Below, in pieces: positions 25,286 through 35,214 of a stretch of DNA of 60,459 nt. Source of the DNA: Blautia sp. (lineage in GTDB: Bacteria; Bacillota; Clostridia; Lachnospirales; Lachnospiraceae); assembly GCA_029257805.1 (NCBI GenBank), contig JARIAR010000052.1, positions 1-60,459 of the forward strand. Reading direction: 5' to 3'. The stretch's first letter is position 1; every line of letters starts with the position of its first letter. Below the pieces are notes generated by a model. That model was not told the DNA's origin. It ran no database searches and was given only the letters and a program-made list of their open reading frames with translations. The translations under genes and the position numbers were made by a program.

Positions 25286-26566
25286 TTATTTATTTCTATA
25301 AATAATATCATTTCTTCCCGGACCGTTGGAGATCATCGTAATTGGGAATCCAATTTTTTCTTCCACAAATTCTATATATTTTCTGCAGTTCTCTGGCAGA
25401 TCTTCATATTTTGTAATTCCACGAATGTCAGATTTCCATCCAGGAAGTACCTCTAAAACTGGTTTTGCTTTTTCAAGCATAGCAGTTGTAGGGAATTCTG
25501 TTGTTACTTCTCCATTGATTTCATATCCTACACAAACCGGAATTTCATCCAGATATCCAAGTACATCAAGAACTGTAAACGCAACATCTGTTGTTCCCTG
25601 CACACGGCAACCATACTTGGAAGCTACACAGTCAAACCATCCCATACGTCTTGGACGACCTGTTGTTGCGCCATATTCACCGCCGTCACCGCCACGTCTT
25701 CTTAACTCATCTGCTTCTTCACCAAAAATTTCAGAAACAAATGCACCTGCGCCTACTGCACTGGAATATGCCTTGCATACAGTAATAATTTTCTTAATTT
25801 CATATGGCGGTACTCCTGCACCAATCGCACCGTACGCAGCTAATGTGGAAGAAGAAGTAACCATTGGATAAATTCCATGATCTGGATCTTTTAAGGAACC
25901 AAGCTGACCTTCCAGAAGAATTTCTTTTCCTTCTTTCAGCGCATTCCATAAATATAAGGAAACATCACATACATATGGTGCAACCATTTTTTTGTATTCC
26001 ATTAATTCCTGGAAGATTTCTTCCGGATCAAGAAGCGGCTTATGATATAAATGCTCCAAAAGAATATTTTTTGTTTCACATACGCGTACCAGTTTTTCTT
26101 TTAACGCCTCTTCATCAAACAGCTCACTAACCTGAAAACCGATTTTCGCATATTTATCTGAATAAAACGGTGCAATACCGGATTTTGTTGAGCCAAAGGA
26201 CTTACCGGCAAGACGTTCCTCTTCATACTGATCAAAAAGGATATGGTATGGCATTACCATCTGTGCTCTGTCAGAAATTAAAATCTTTGGAGCCGGAACT
26301 CCCTGCTCTACAACTTCGTTATATTCTTTGAAAAACACCGGGATGTTCAGTGCCACGCCATTGCCGATCACGCTTGTGGTGTGATTATAGAACACTCCGG
26401 ATGGTAAAGTATGAAGTGCGAATTTACCATAGTCATTGACAATGGTGTGTCCTGCATTTGCACCTCCCTGAAATCTTACGATAATATCTGCTTCCTGAGC
26501 CAGCATATCGGTAATTTTTCCCTTACCTTCATCTCCCCAGTTTGCTCCAACTACTGCCTTGATCAT
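25286..26566 (-). CDS. purA: Adenylosuccinate synthetase
   Basis: This 426-residue enzyme joins IMP and aspartate using GTP in AMP synthesis. The N-terminal P-loop NWGDEGKGKITD, GGANAGHTI and the switch/loop regions FGSTKSGIAPFYSDK and GATTGRPRRMGWFD are intact. Third gene of purC-purB-purA, 33 bases after purB. Confidence 0.96.
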   Translation of the reverse strand: MIKAVVGANWGDEGKGKITDMLAQEADIIVRFQGGANAGHTIVNDYGKFALHTLPSGVFYNHTTSVIGNGVALNIPVFFKEYNEVVEQGVPAPKILISDRAQMVMPYHILFDQYEEERLAGKSFGSTKSGIAPFYSDKYAKIGFQVSELFDEEALKEKLVRVCETKNILLEHLYHKPLLDPEEIFQELMEYKKMVAPYVCDVSLYLWNALKEGKEILLEGQLGSLKDPDHGIYPMVTSSSTLAAYGAIGAGVPPYEIKKIITVCKAYSSAVGAGAFVSEIFGEEADELRRRGGDGGEYGATTGRPRRMGWFDCVASKYGCRVQGTTDVAFTVLDVLGYLDEIPVCVGYEINGEVTTEFPTTAMLEKAKPVLEVLPGWKSDIRGITKYEDLPENCRKYIEFVEEKIGFPITMISNGPGRNDIIYRNK

Positions 26567-26599
26567 AACACTATTTCCTCCTCGTGTTTTCTCTGTAAA

Positions 26600-28033
26600 T
26601 CAAACGCTGATTTCTGCTTTAACACCAAGCATTTCTTTATGAGACTCCAAAATAGGGCTTACTACTTTTGCAAGAAAAGCATCTGTCTGCTCTTTTGCAC
26701 GTCCCACATATTTTGCCGGATCCATTGTCTTTTTCAATTCATCTAATGAAAGATTAAATGCCGGATCTTCTGCAATCAGCTCCAGAAGATTATTATCTTT
26801 TCCTTCAACTTTTACATTGCGTCCTGCTTCCATGGAAAGCTCTCGAATACGCTCATGAAGTTCCTGACGGTCTCCACCAGCTTTAACTGCGTCCATCATA
26901 ATATTTTCAGTTGCCATGAACGGAAGTTCTGACATCAGACGTTTTTCGATTACTTTTGGATATACAACAAGTCCATCTACTACATTCAGGCAAAGATCCA
27001 GAATTCCGTCAATTGCAAGGAAACCTTCCGGAATACTCAAACGCTTATTTGCAGAATCATCCAATGTTCTTTCAAACCACTGCGTTGCAGAAGTAATGGC
27101 CGGATTCAGTGCATCTACCATTACAAATCTGGAAAGGGAAGCAATTCTCTCGCTTCTCATTGGATTTCTCTTATATGCCATTGCAGAAGAACCAATCTGG
27201 GATTTTTCAAATGGCTCCTCCACTTCTTTTAAATGTTGTAAAAGACGAATATCATTGGACATTTTGTGTGCACTGGCAGCAATCCCTGCAAGCACGTTCA
27301 GCACACGTGTATCCACTTTTCGGGAATATGTCTGTCCGGAAACCGGATAACATTCTTTAAATCCCATTTTTTCTGCAATCATAGGATCAATCTTATCAAT
27401 TGTTTCCTGATCGCCATCAAATAATTCTAAAAAGCTTGCCTGTGTTCCTGTCGTTCCCTTTGATCCAAGAAGCTTCATAGTTCCAATAACATATTCCAGA
27501 TCTTCTAAATCTAAAAGAAATTCCTGCGTCCACAATGTAGCACGCTTTCCTACTGTTGTAGGCTGTGCCGGCTGAAAATGTGTAAATGCCAGCGTCGGCT
27601 GTGCTTTATATTTATCTGCAAATTTAGACAATTCTGCAATTACATTGATCAGCTTTTTCTGTACAAGCTTTAACGCTTCTGTCATTACAATAATATCCGT
27701 ATTATCTCCTACATAACAGGATGTTGCCCCAAGATGGATAATTCCTTTGGCTTTTGGACACTGTACACCGTATGCATATACATGTGACATTACATCATGA
27801 CGCACCTGACGTTCCCGTTCCTTTGCTACCTCATAATTAATGTCATCTGCATGCGCTTTCAGTTCATCAATCTGTTCCTGGGTAATATTTAACCCAAGTT
27901 CTTTTTCTGTTTCTGCAAGGGCAATCCACAGTTTTCTCCATGTACGAAATTTCATATCCGGAGAAAAAATATACTGCATCTCCTTACTTGCATAACGCTC
28001 TGATAAGGGACTTACGTATCTGTCTGTACTCAT
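26600..28033 (-). CDS. purB: Adenylosuccinate lyase
   Basis: This 477-residue fumarase/aspartase-superfamily enzyme acts twice in purine synthesis: it splits SAICAR to AICAR and adenylosuccinate to AMP. The signature [16 protein letters not shown] and the histidine regions ([24 protein letters not shown]-like [12 protein letters not shown]) are present. It sits between purC (23 bases upstream) and purA, so the three successive or shared steps are co-transcribed. Confidence 0.97.
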   Translation of the reverse strand: MSTDRYVSPLSERYASKEMQYIFSPDMKFRTWRKLWIALAETEKELGLNITQEQIDELKAHADDINYEVAKERERQVRHDVMSHVYAYGVQCPKAKGIIHLGATSCYVGDNTDIIVMTEALKLVQKKLINVIAELSKFADKYKAQPTLAFTHFQPAQPTTVGKRATLWTQEFLLDLEDLEYVIGTMKLLGSKGTTGTQASFLELFDGDQETIDKIDPMIAEKMGFKECYPVSGQTYSRKVDTRVLNVLAGIAASAHKMSNDIRLLQHLKEVEEPFEKSQIGSSAMAYKRNPMRSERIASLSRFVMVDALNPAITSATQWFERTLDDSANKRLSIPEGFLAIDGILDLCLNVVDGLVVYPKVIEKRLMSELPFMATENIMMDAVKAGGDRQELHERIRELSMEAGRNVKVEGKDNNLLELIAEDPAFNLSLDELKKTMDPAKYVGRAKEQTDAFLAKVVSPILESHKEMLGVKAEISV

Positions 28034-28056
28034 CTCTATTCTCCTGCTTATCTGTC

Positions 28057-28764
28057 TTACTCTAATCCAAGGCGATGGAACACTTCATTATAAGCTTCCT
28101 CTACATTGCCCATGTCACGTCTGAAACGGTCTTTATCCAGTTTTTCATTTGTATTTACATCCCACAGGCGGCAGGTATCTGGAGAAACCTCATCTGCAAG
28201 AAGAATCTTTCCATGGAAACGACCAAACTCAATTTTAAAATCAATCAGCTTCATTCCTGCATTCAGGAAATATTCTTTCATAATTTCATTTACTTTTAAT
28301 GTATATGTGCGGATTTCTTCAATTTCTTCCTTTGTTGCAAGACCAAGAGCCAGTGCATAATCATCATTAATAAATGGATCACCAAGATCATCATTTTTAT
28401 AACTGAACTCCAGAATCGGGCAAAGAAGTTCTCTTCCTTCTTCTACACCCATACGTTTTGAAAAACTTCCAGCAGCAACATTACGTACAATTACTTCCAG
28501 TGGTACAATATCCACTTTCTTTACAGCTGTTTCTCTGTCGCTTAATTCTTCGATGAAATGTGTCGGAATTCCGGCAGCCTCAAATTTCTGAAAAACAAGG
28601 TTGGTCATTCTATTATTAATTGCACCTTTTCCAATGATTGTACCTTTTTTCTCGCCATTAAAAGCAGTAGCATCATCTTTGTAACTAACAATTACAACAT
28701 CTGGATCTTCTGTTGCGAAAACCTTCTTTGCTTTTCCTTCATAAAGCTGTTCTTTTTTCTCCAT
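28057..28764 (-). CDS. purC: SAICAR synthase
   Basis: This 235-residue ligase couples CAIR and aspartate with ATP. It has [12 protein letters not shown] at the start, the conserved [18 protein letters not shown] block, and the C-terminal [15 protein letters not shown] 28764 (MEKKEQ) is preferred over an in-frame GTG at 28773 because AGGTGA then sits at a proper distance. First gene of the operon. Confidence 0.95.
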   Translation of the reverse strand: MEKKEQLYEGKAKKVFATEDPDVVIVSYKDDATAFNGEKKGTIIGKGAINNRMTNLVFQKFEAAGIPTHFIEELSDRETAVKKVDIVPLEVIVRNVAAGSFSKRMGVEEGRELLCPILEFSYKNDDLGDPFINDDYALALGLATKEEIEEIRTYTLKVNEIMKEYFLNAGMKLIDFKIEFGRFHGKILLADEVSPDTCRLWDVNTNEKLDKDRFRRDMGNVEEAYNEVFHRLGLE

Positions 28765-28820
28765 GTCTTTCACCTGTTCCTTTCATACTTTCGTAGATAA
28801 AGCCTTACACATTCTTGAAA

Positions 28821-28849
28821 ATTATATAACATAAAATCCTTAAAAGCAA
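28821..28849 (-). promoter_or_regulatory. Promoter of purCBA
   Basis: TTGCTT (28849-28844), 17 bp, TATAAT (28826-28821). The ~50-base leader shows no purine riboswitch or PurR-box pair. Confidence 0.7.
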
Positions 28850-28900
28850 CTATATTTCAAAAATATCTGTTTCCTATATTATATAGATTTACATACAAAA

Positions 28901-28938
28901 GAAAAAAGACACAAAACCAGTTCCGATTTTCTGTCTTT
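28901..28938 (-). terminator. Terminator of the amino-acid ABC operon
   Basis: On the minus strand AAAGACA (28938-28932) pairs with TGTCTTT (28911-28905), with GAAAATC/GGTTTTG inside, followed by a T-rich tail (TTTTCTTTTG). Confidence 0.75.
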
Positions 28939-28954
28939 CTCTCTTTTATTCTTT

Positions 28955-29653
28955 TTACAGCCCCTGTGCATTTTGATGATATCTTCCAAGAAATTCCTTC
29001 ATACGTCCATCTTCCGAAGAAAAGATTTCATGAGGGGTTCCTTCTAACGCAACCACACCTTTATCCATAAAAATCACTTTATCTGAAATCTCTTTTGCAA
29101 AGGACATTTCATGGGTTACAATCACCATTGTCATATGTTCTTCTGCTAAATTTCGGATTACCTTCAAAATTTCCACAGTAAGTTCAGGATCAAGTGCCGA
29201 TGTGGGTTCATCAAAAAACAGTATCCTGGGATTCATACATAATGCCCTTGCAATTGATACACGCTGTTTCTGTCCCCCTGAAAGCTGATAGGGATATGCA
29301 TGTTCCTTATCTGCAAGCCCCATTTTTTTTAATAATGCCCGCGCCTGAACATATACCTCTTCTTTTTTCCTTTTCTGTACTTTAATTGGCGCATCTACGA
29401 TATTTTTTATTACGGAAAAATGAGGAAAAAGATTGAAATTTTGAAAAACCAGCCCTGTCTCCCCCTTCTTGAGAATTTCTCCTTCATCCGGCTTTTCTAA
29501 TCCTGTGGCACATCTTAAGAGTGTAGATTTTCCAGAACCTGAAGGTCCGATAATACTTAAAACATTCCCTTCCTCTACTTCTAAAGAAACGTCTTTTAAC
29601 ACTTCCAGATCTCCAAACCTTTTCTTCACATGTTTCATTTCAAATAATTTCAT
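28955..29653 (-). CDS. Polar amino-acid ABC transporter ATPase (GlnQ type)
   Basis: This 232-residue ATPase has Walker [11 protein letters not shown]-loop [10 protein letters not shown], signature [15 protein letters not shown], Walker [15 protein letters not shown] and the switch histidine VTHE. It powers import with the permease (18 bases upstream) and the binding protein. Confidence 0.95.
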   Translation of the reverse strand: MKLFEMKHVKKRFGDLEVLKDVSLEVEEGNVLSIIGPSGSGKSTLLRCATGLEKPDEGEILKKGETGLVFQNFNLFPHFSVIKNIVDAPIKVQKRKKEEVYVQARALLKKMGLADKEHAYPYQLSGGQKQRVSIARALCMNPRILFFDEPTSALDPELTVEILKVIRNLAEEHMTMVIVTHEMSFAKEISDKVIFMDKGVVALEGTPHEIFSSEDGRMKEFLGRYHQNAQGL

Positions 29654-29671
29654 CTGTTTTCCTCCTGAAAA

Positions 29672-30322
29672 TCAGTGGTAATAATTCATCTTCTGCTCAA
29701 TCCGTTCCATCAGAACCGCTACGACCAGATTAAAAATATAATAAAAAATACCAGCTATTACAAAGGGAATCATTGTTGTCTGGGCACTGGCAATCTGTTT
29801 TGCAATGGTAAACATTTCTGCCACTGCCACTACAAATGCAAGCGAAGTATCTTTCACTAAAGTAATAACTTCATTTGTAACAGACGGCAGAATCCGTTTC
29901 ATTACCTGAGGAAAAATAATTCTAAAAAAAGTCTGTGCTCTGCTGTATCCTAAAATCCCGGCTGCCTCATACTGCCCTACTGGCATAGATTCTATTCCAC
30001 CTCTATATATTTCTGCAAAATAAGCCGCATAATTAATTGTAAATGCAAGAAAAACTGCAATAAGACTATACTCTCGTGATATTCGAATTCCAAAAATGAA
30101 ATACGGTCCAAAATACACAACCATTAATTGCAGCATAAGAGGTGTTCCTCTCATAATAGAGATATATGCTGATATGATTCCTTTTAATATTTTATTTTTT
30201 GACATTCTCCCAAAACAAACAAGAAATCCTAGCGGCAAGGAAAATAAAAGTGTAACCAAAAAAATTTCTACCGTTGTAAGCATTCCTGTTGCCAGCTGCT
30301 GCAGCATTACTGTCAGACTCAT
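29672..30322 (-). CDS. Polar amino-acid ABC transporter permease (HisM/GlnP type)
   Basis: This 216-residue permease has about five hydrophobic segments and the family motifs SIMRGTPLMLQL and YEAAGILGYSRAQTFFRIIFPQVMKRILPS (EAA loop). It forms one transporter with its neighbours. Confidence 0.95.
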   Translation of the reverse strand: MSLTVMLQQLATGMLTTVEIFLVTLLFSLPLGFLVCFGRMSKNKILKGIISAYISIMRGTPLMLQLMVVYFGPYFIFGIRISREYSLIAVFLAFTINYAAYFAEIYRGGIESMPVGQYEAAGILGYSRAQTFFRIIFPQVMKRILPSVTNEVITLVKDTSLAFVVAVAEMFTIAKQIASAQTTMIPFVIAGIFYYIFNLVVAVLMERIEQKMNYYH

Positions 30323-30346
30323 AAATTTTTCTCTGCCTTTCTTCTG

Positions 30347-31147
30347 CTATTCTGCTTTTTCTCCAATGCAAAGCATATCTGCTACTTCATATTTTTCTGC
30401 AAGCTTATCAATCTCGCCATCTTCATATAATTTCATAACTTCTTTCCATACGGTATCACGAAGTTCTTCATTTCCCTTTGCAAATCCAATGGCATACTGC
30501 TCTGTCTGAATCGGCTCATCCAAAATGATGTATTTTCCCTTTTCTCTCTGTGAAAGCTGATACTTGGCAACTCCTATATCCACTGCAACTGCATCTGCAG
30601 CTCCGGAATCAATATTCATAAAAGCAGTATTATAATCCGGATTTTCTGTAAGAGAAGCAAAACTTTCTGTCAGCTTTTTATTTTCTTCTCCATTAAGAGC
30701 CGTAAGCGCTGCAGAAGCTGCCTGCACCACTACATTTTTTCCCTTCAGATCTTCTAATTTGGCAATTCCAGAATCAGCTGCCACAACTATAACCTGTTCA
30801 TTATTTAAATATGGATCAGACCATGTATAATCCTCTTCACGACCATTCATGGTAAATCCATTCCAGATACAATCAATTTTACCCGAATTCAGTTCCATAT
30901 CTTTTACATCCCAGTTCACTGGTTTTTTCACAAGTTCCCAACCAAGGTTATCACACACTTTCTGTGCAATATCTAAATCAAATCCGACATATTCTCCTTC
31001 TTCATCCATATATCCAAAAGGAGGATATTCTGCATCAAAACCTACAACCAGTGTCTGATCTTTCGCATCTGCATATACGGTTGCTGCAGGAATGATTCCA
31101 ACCATAGATAAAACTGCTGTTATCACGATTAACTCTTTCTTCTTCAT
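30347..31147 (-). CDS. Amino-acid ABC transporter substrate-binding protein
   Basis: This 266-residue family 3 binding protein has LVVGFDAEYPPFGYMDEEGEYVGFDLDIA and DCIWNGFTMNGREEDYTWSDPY. The signal peptide (about 1-26, ending VYA-DA) lacks a lipobox cysteine, as in the sugar-binding protein at 9283-10599. Start ATG 31147 has GAGGAG upstream; the longer frame from 31177 is rejected. The amino-acid substrate cannot be read from sequence. Confidence 0.92.
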   Translation of the reverse strand: MKKKELIVITAVLSMVGIIPAATVYADAKDQTLVVGFDAEYPPFGYMDEEGEYVGFDLDIAQKVCDNLGWELVKKPVNWDVKDMELNSGKIDCIWNGFTMNGREEDYTWSDPYLNNEQVIVVAADSGIAKLEDLKGKNVVVQAASAALTALNGEENKKLTESFASLTENPDYNTAFMNIDSGAADAVAVDIGVAKYQLSQREKGKYIILDEPIQTEQYAIGFAKGNEELRDTVWKEVMKLYEDGEIDKLAEKYEVADMLCIGEKAE

Positions 31148-31215
31148 ATTAATCTCCTCTCTTTTATATGCTCTCACGCTACCACTTAGTCACTCTACCT
31201 TATGAAAGTATTGTT

Positions 31216-31244
31216 ATATTATCATATCTGTCCATTGATGTCAA
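31216..31244 (-). promoter_or_regulatory. Promoter of the amino-acid ABC operon
   Basis: TTGACA (31244-31239), 17 bp, TAATAT (31221-31216). Confidence 0.85.
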
Positions 31245-31261
31245 GTACGAAATAAAAAGTC

Positions 31262-31318
31262 AAAAAAAAGAAACTTTTTCTCCTGATTCCATTACGGAAT
31301 TTCTGAGAAAAAGTTTCT
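31262..31318 (-). terminator. Terminator of degV-like gene
   Basis: On the minus strand AGAAACTTTTTCTC (31318-31305) pairs with GAGAAAAAGTTTCT (31282-31269), with ATTCC/GGAAT inside, followed by about eight T. Confidence 0.9.
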
Positions 31319-31330
31319 CTTAATTATTAA

Positions 31331-32200
31331 TTATCTTTCATCTCCTAAAAAGAATAATGCCATTGTACCAGGCCCCGAATGTGCTCCGATTGTTGCCCCC
31401 ACATCATTAATAATCACAGTATCAATGTTATACTTTTCTTTTACTTTCTTTTCCACATATTTTGCTTCTTCTTCACAATCACCATGACTGATAAAAATGG
31501 TATGACAGGAATCTTTATAACTGCCAATTTTTTCATCCATTAATTTTACAAGTTCCTGCAAAGCCTTCTTTCGTCCCCGGCTTTTTCCGATACTAACCAG
31601 TTTGCCCTCCTCGTCAACATGAAGAACCGGCTTAATATTCAGTACACTTCCTACGATGGCTGTCGTTTTTGACACACGCCCGCCGCGATGAAGATGAAGA
31701 AGATCATCTACTGTAAAAAGATGGACAATGTGAAGCTTGTTTTCTTCCACCCATTTTACCAGAGATTCCATATCCTCTCCATTCTCTTTGCGCTGCTGTG
31801 CAAGATACACAAGAAGTCCCTGGCCTAAAGAGGCGCACAAAGAATCTACTACCTGAATGGAACGATCCGGATATTCTTCCATAAGTTCCTCTGCGGCAAT
31901 ACGTGCACTGTTATAAGTTCCGCTAAGTCCACTGGAAAATGCAATATGAAGAATATCTTTTCCTTCTTTTAAATATGGTTCCATTAACGTTCTTGCAGCT
32001 TCCGGATTTACCTGTGCAGTTGTTGGAAGAGCACCTTTTCTCATGGCATCATAAAACTCATGTACCGGTAAAAAATTTCCATAAGTATAATGAACCCCTC
32101 CCATTGAATAACTTAAATGCGTACATCCCACACCATGTTCATGATAGTATTCTTCCGGAAGATCTGAATTGTTATCTGTTGTAATCACATAATCTCTCAT
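31331..32200 (-). CDS. DegV family fatty-acid-binding protein
   Basis: This 289-residue protein has the DegV layout: start YVITTDNNSDLPEEYY, AFSSGLSGTYNSARIA, VVDSLCASLGQGLLV, LLHLHRGGRVSKTTA and the C-terminal GATIGAHSGPGTMALFFLG. DegV/FakB proteins bind fatty acids and can present them to a FakA kinase. No fakA is nearby, so a role in lipid uptake is inference. It is monocistronic. Confidence 0.92.
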   Translation of the reverse strand: MRDYVITTDNNSDLPEEYYHEHGVGCTHLSYSMGGVHYTYGNFLPVHEFYDAMRKGALPTTAQVNPEAARTLMEPYLKEGKDILHIAFSSGLSGTYNSARIAAEELMEEYPDRSIQVVDSLCASLGQGLLVYLAQQRKENGEDMESLVKWVEENKLHIVHLFTVDDLLHLHRGGRVSKTTAIVGSVLNIKPVLHVDEEGKLVSIGKSRGRKKALQELVKLMDEKIGSYKDSCHTIFISHGDCEEEAKYVEKKVKEKYNIDTVIINDVGATIGAHSGPGTMALFFLGDER

Positions 32201-32255
32201 CTCGTATTGTTCCCCCTAATCAAAACAATCTCCTACACTTTCATTAATTATGCAA

Positions 32256-32284
32256 ATTATAACATCTCATCTTTAAAACTTCAA
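32256..32284 (-). promoter_or_regulatory. Promoter of degV-like gene
   Basis: TTGAAG (32284-32279), 17 bp, TATAAT (32261-32256), directly after the stop of the S41 protease gene. Confidence 0.65.
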
Positions 32285-32287
32285 TAT

Positions 32288-33451
32288 TTATTTCTCACTG
32301 ATGATCCTTCTCGCTTCCTGCAGCTGATTATCTTCCTCCTTAGACATCTCTTTTTTTACCAAAACATCCGGTTCAATTCCAACTTTATGAATATTTTTTC
32401 CATTGGGGGTAAAATATTTAGCAACCGTCAACTTCACTGCACTTCCATCCCCAAGGGGATAAATTGCCTGCACAATCCCCTTCCCGTACGTTGTGGTTCC
32501 CACAATCGTTCCGATACCATAATCCTGAACTGCTCCTGCAAAAATTTCCGAAGCACTGGCGCTTCCTTCATTTACAAGCACTGCCAAAGGCATATCCAAC
32601 GGATGTTTTCCATCACACATTTCTTCTTCTCTATTGCCATATTTATCTTCTGTGTACACAATGCACCCTTTAGGAAGAATCCATCTTAATACTTCACAAA
32701 CGGAATCCAGAAGTCCCCCTGGATTATCCCGTAGATCAATAATAAGCTTTTCCATCCCTTCCGCTTTTAATTCTTCAAACTTTTGCTGATATTGTTGAAA
32801 TGTAACCCCTTTAAATTCAGTAATACGAATATAGCCGGTTTTTTTATCTAGCATTTCTGAAAATACACATGGCAGCTCTACATCTGTAATCGCAACCGGA
32901 ATTTCCACTGTCTCATTCGTATTCTCTCTATATATTGTCAACATAACCGAATCTTTCTTACTGTTTCTGATTCGATCTGCGATTTCAGAAATATCCTCTC
33001 CTGTTACATCTGTTCCATCAACTGCCTGAATAATATCATTATCCTGCACTCCTGCTTCTTTTGCCGGTCCTCCTTCGTAACATGTTACTACCTGAATACC
33101 TCCATCCGGATTTTTCTTCATTAAAATTCCAATTCCCATGTAAGTTCCTTCTGTTACAGTATTTTCTTCCTTATAATCCTCTGCTGTATAATATCGGGAA
33201 TAAGGGTCATCCAAGCCATATAAAAGCCCGGCATATAATCCTTCCGCAAGCTTTTCGTCATCGCTGTCTTCTAAATAATGCAAATCAACAATCTTCTCAA
33301 GGGTTCTTATTTTTCTAATGTGATTTTTATCTGCTAAAACAGACTGCTCCCCATATAGTATCTGATTATACCCTATAACACCCACTATACCAACCAAAAT
33401 CACGGCTGCTGCGCCTGCCACCGCACCTTTCCAAAATTGTTTATCTTTCAT
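32288..33451 (-). CDS. S41 family C-terminal processing protease with PDZ domain (CtpA/CtpB type)
   Basis: This 387-residue protein has an N-terminal membrane anchor (about 11-31), an S41 N-terminal segment, a PDZ domain (about 75-165, VVTCYEGGPAKEAGVQDNDIIQAVDGTDV), and the protease core. The nucleophile is in VNEGSASASEIFAGA and the lysine in TTYGKGIVQ. ATG 33451 is chosen (GGAGC upstream); the frame upstream runs through a hairpin. It acts outside the membrane. It lies downstream of ftsEX across 71 bases. In B. subtilis ctpB also lies beside ftsEX and works in sporulation signalling. Confidence 0.92.
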   Translation of the reverse strand: MKDKQFWKGAVAGAAAVILVGIVGVIGYNQILYGEQSVLADKNHIRKIRTLEKIVDLHYLEDSDDEKLAEGLYAGLLYGLDDPYSRYYTAEDYKEENTVTEGTYMGIGILMKKNPDGGIQVVTCYEGGPAKEAGVQDNDIIQAVDGTDVTGEDISEIADRIRNSKKDSVMLTIYRENTNETVEIPVAITDVELPCVFSEMLDKKTGYIRITEFKGVTFQQYQQKFEELKAEGMEKLIIDLRDNPGGLLDSVCEVLRWILPKGCIVYTEDKYGNREEEMCDGKHPLDMPLAVLVNEGSASASEIFAGAVQDYGIGTIVGTTTYGKGIVQAIYPLGDGSAVKLTVAKYFTPNGKNIHKVGIEPDVLVKKEMSKEEDNQLQEARRIISEK

Positions 33452-33468
33452 ATTCTGCTCCTGTTCAT

Positions 33469-33501
33469 GAAAAAAAGAGCCGCCAAAACTGTGACCGCTC
33501 T
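33469..33501 (-). terminator. Weak terminator between ftsX and the S41 gene
   Basis: On the minus strand AGAGC (33501-33497) pairs with GCTCT (33480-33476) followed by T7. The stem is only 5 bp, so partial read-through from ftsEX is likely. Confidence 0.4.
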
Positions 33502-33522
33502 CTCTTTCGTATTTATAATTTC

Positions 33523-34428
33523 TTATACTTTCAAGTGCTTTCTCGTTGTCCAAAAACTTCCCACAAGTCCAATTCCAATTCCAAGCCCAAGCCCAATAGG
33601 ACCTAATGTATAATAAATTTCTTTCACTGGAATAAATTTTACAACACCAGTAAGTACATTAAATTTTGTAAAGATATACTGAACTGTAGAATTATATAAG
33701 AAAAAGAAACCGATCAGTGGAATAACTGCTCCTATCATTCCCAGTACAATACCTTCCAACACAAAGGGAAGACGTACAAAAGCATCTGTCGCACCTATGT
33801 ATTTCATAATTCCAATTTCTTCTTTTCTTACAGAAATGCCCACCGAAATAGTATTACTAATAAGAAATACTGATATCAGCAAAAGCACTGCTACAATGAC
33901 AATAGATGCGTAAGATACAAGCCGGTTCAGGGAAGCAAGCGTTTCTGCTGCTTTTTTAGATTGTTCCACTTCTCTTACATGTTCCAAGCTTTTCACATAT
34001 TCTACAAGATCAGCCTGTTTTTCCAGATCATTCATATATACCTGATAATTAGAGGAATTCACAAGAGGATTATCATCTTTAAATCCTTCCGCTGCCTCTG
34101 AACCTTCAAAATAACCTTTGCTGAATTTTTCCCAGGCTTCATCCGCTGATTCATAATGCACTTTTTCTACTTCCGGACGTGCTTTTATAGCGTCACCAAT
34201 TTTAGCGATATCTTCCTCACTTGTTCCTTCATCAAAAAATACAGTAATTGGTACTTCTTGTTCTAATTGTCGGGCATTGCTGTTTACATTATTTACTATG
34301 GAATAAAAAATCCCAAACAAAAAAATACATGCAGCCATTGTTAATACAGATGCAACAGAGAACATCCAGTTTCGTTTAATATTCTTAATGCCCTGTTTTA
34401 GGTTGAACCATAATGTACTAGGCCTCAT
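33523..34428 (-). CDS. ftsX: Cell-division ABC transporter permease FtsX
   Basis: This 301-residue membrane protein has one hydrophobic segment near the N-terminus (about 22-42), an extracellular domain (about 45-165), and three C-terminal segments, the FtsX/MacB layout. It transmits FtsE ATPase action to wall hydrolases. ATG 34428 has GGAGG seven bases upstream and overlaps the ftsE stop by 11 bases. The expected partner hydrolase is not adjacent. Confidence 0.95.
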   Translation of the reverse strand: MRPSTLWFNLKQGIKNIKRNWMFSVASVLTMAACIFLFGIFYSIVNNVNSNARQLEQEVPITVFFDEGTSEEDIAKIGDAIKARPEVEKVHYESADEAWEKFSKGYFEGSEAAEGFKDDNPLVNSSNYQVYMNDLEKQADLVEYVKSLEHVREVEQSKKAAETLASLNRLVSYASIVIVAVLLLISVFLISNTISVGISVRKEEIGIMKYIGATDAFVRLPFVLEGIVLGMIGAVIPLIGFFFLYNSTVQYIFTKFNVLTGVVKFIPVKEIYYTLGPIGLGLGIGIGLVGSFWTTRKHLKV

Positions 34429-35101
34429 GATAACCTCCTTCTTCCTCATCGCTGATGATCACGCCATCGTGCATGGTAAGTACACGCTTTTTCATAGAAT
34501 TTACAATCTCTTTATTATGCGTAACTACCAGAACCGTTGTCCCTCTTTCATTAATCTGCTCCAAAAGTGCCATGATTTCTTCTGAAGTCTTAGGGTCAAG
34601 ATTTCCGGTAGGCTCATCAGCCAGAAGAATATCCGGTCTGTTTACAAGCGCTCTCGCCAGGGCAACTCTCTGCTGCTCCCCGCCAGAAAGTTCATCCGGA
34701 TAAGATTTATATTTTCCTGCAAGACCTACTTCCTGCAAAACTTCCGGTACCCGTTTACGGATTACACGTGTAGGTCTGCCAATAACCCGTTGCGCAAATG
34801 CCACATTTTCATATACATCCCGGTCTTTTAAAAGACGGAAATCCTGAAATACAACACCAAGCTTTCTTCGATATTTTGCAACTCTTCTGTGGCGCATACC
34901 CTCCAAGCGTTCACCGCTCACTGTAATTGTTCCAGATGTAGAATCCAGTTCTTTCATAAGCAGCTTAATCAGTGTAGATTTTCCCGAACCACTACTTCCA
35001 ACTATAAACACAAACTCCCCTTTGTCTACATGTAAGTTTACGTGATTTACAGCTGGCAAACCAGGACCGTAGGATTTACTTACATCTACTAAATCTATCA
35101 T
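34418..35101 (-). CDS. ftsE: Cell-division ABC transporter ATPase FtsE
   Basis: This 227-residue ATPase has Walker A GSSGSGKST, signature LSGGEQQRVALARAL, Walker B ILLADEPTGNLD and switch VTHN. It starts MIDLVDVSKSYGPGLPAV, typical of FtsE, and overlaps ftsX. Confidence 0.96.
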   Translation of the reverse strand: MIDLVDVSKSYGPGLPAVNHVNLHVDKGEFVFIVGSSGSGKSTLIKLLMKELDSTSGTITVSGERLEGMRHRRVAKYRRKLGVVFQDFRLLKDRDVYENVAFAQRVIGRPTRVIRKRVPEVLQEVGLAGKYKSYPDELSGGEQQRVALARALVNRPDILLADEPTGNLDPKTSEEIMALLEQINERGTTVLVVTHNKEIVNSMKKRVLTMHDGVIISDEEEGGYHEA

Positions 35102-35185
35102 TTGAACCTCCTGTTTAACCGTATTTCTTGTTTATTTTTACGGTTTTTATAATGCAACATCATTTTTTCATTTTTTTGTAACATT

Positions 35186-35214
35186 ATTGTAATATATGTC
35201 TTGATAAATTGCAA
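35186..35214 (-). promoter_or_regulatory. Promoter of ftsEX
   Basis: TTGCAA (35214-35209), 17 bp, TACAAT (35191-35186), directly after the stop of the alpha-galactosidase gene. Confidence 0.65.

Noticed and set aside
25326..25871. Plus-strand ORF of 181 codons opposite purA
   Set aside because: It is antisense to a conserved enzyme, has no ribosome site and a shadow-like composition.
26916..27350. Plus-strand ORF of 144 codons opposite purB
   Set aside because: It is a mirror of the conserved purB frame with no start signals of its own.
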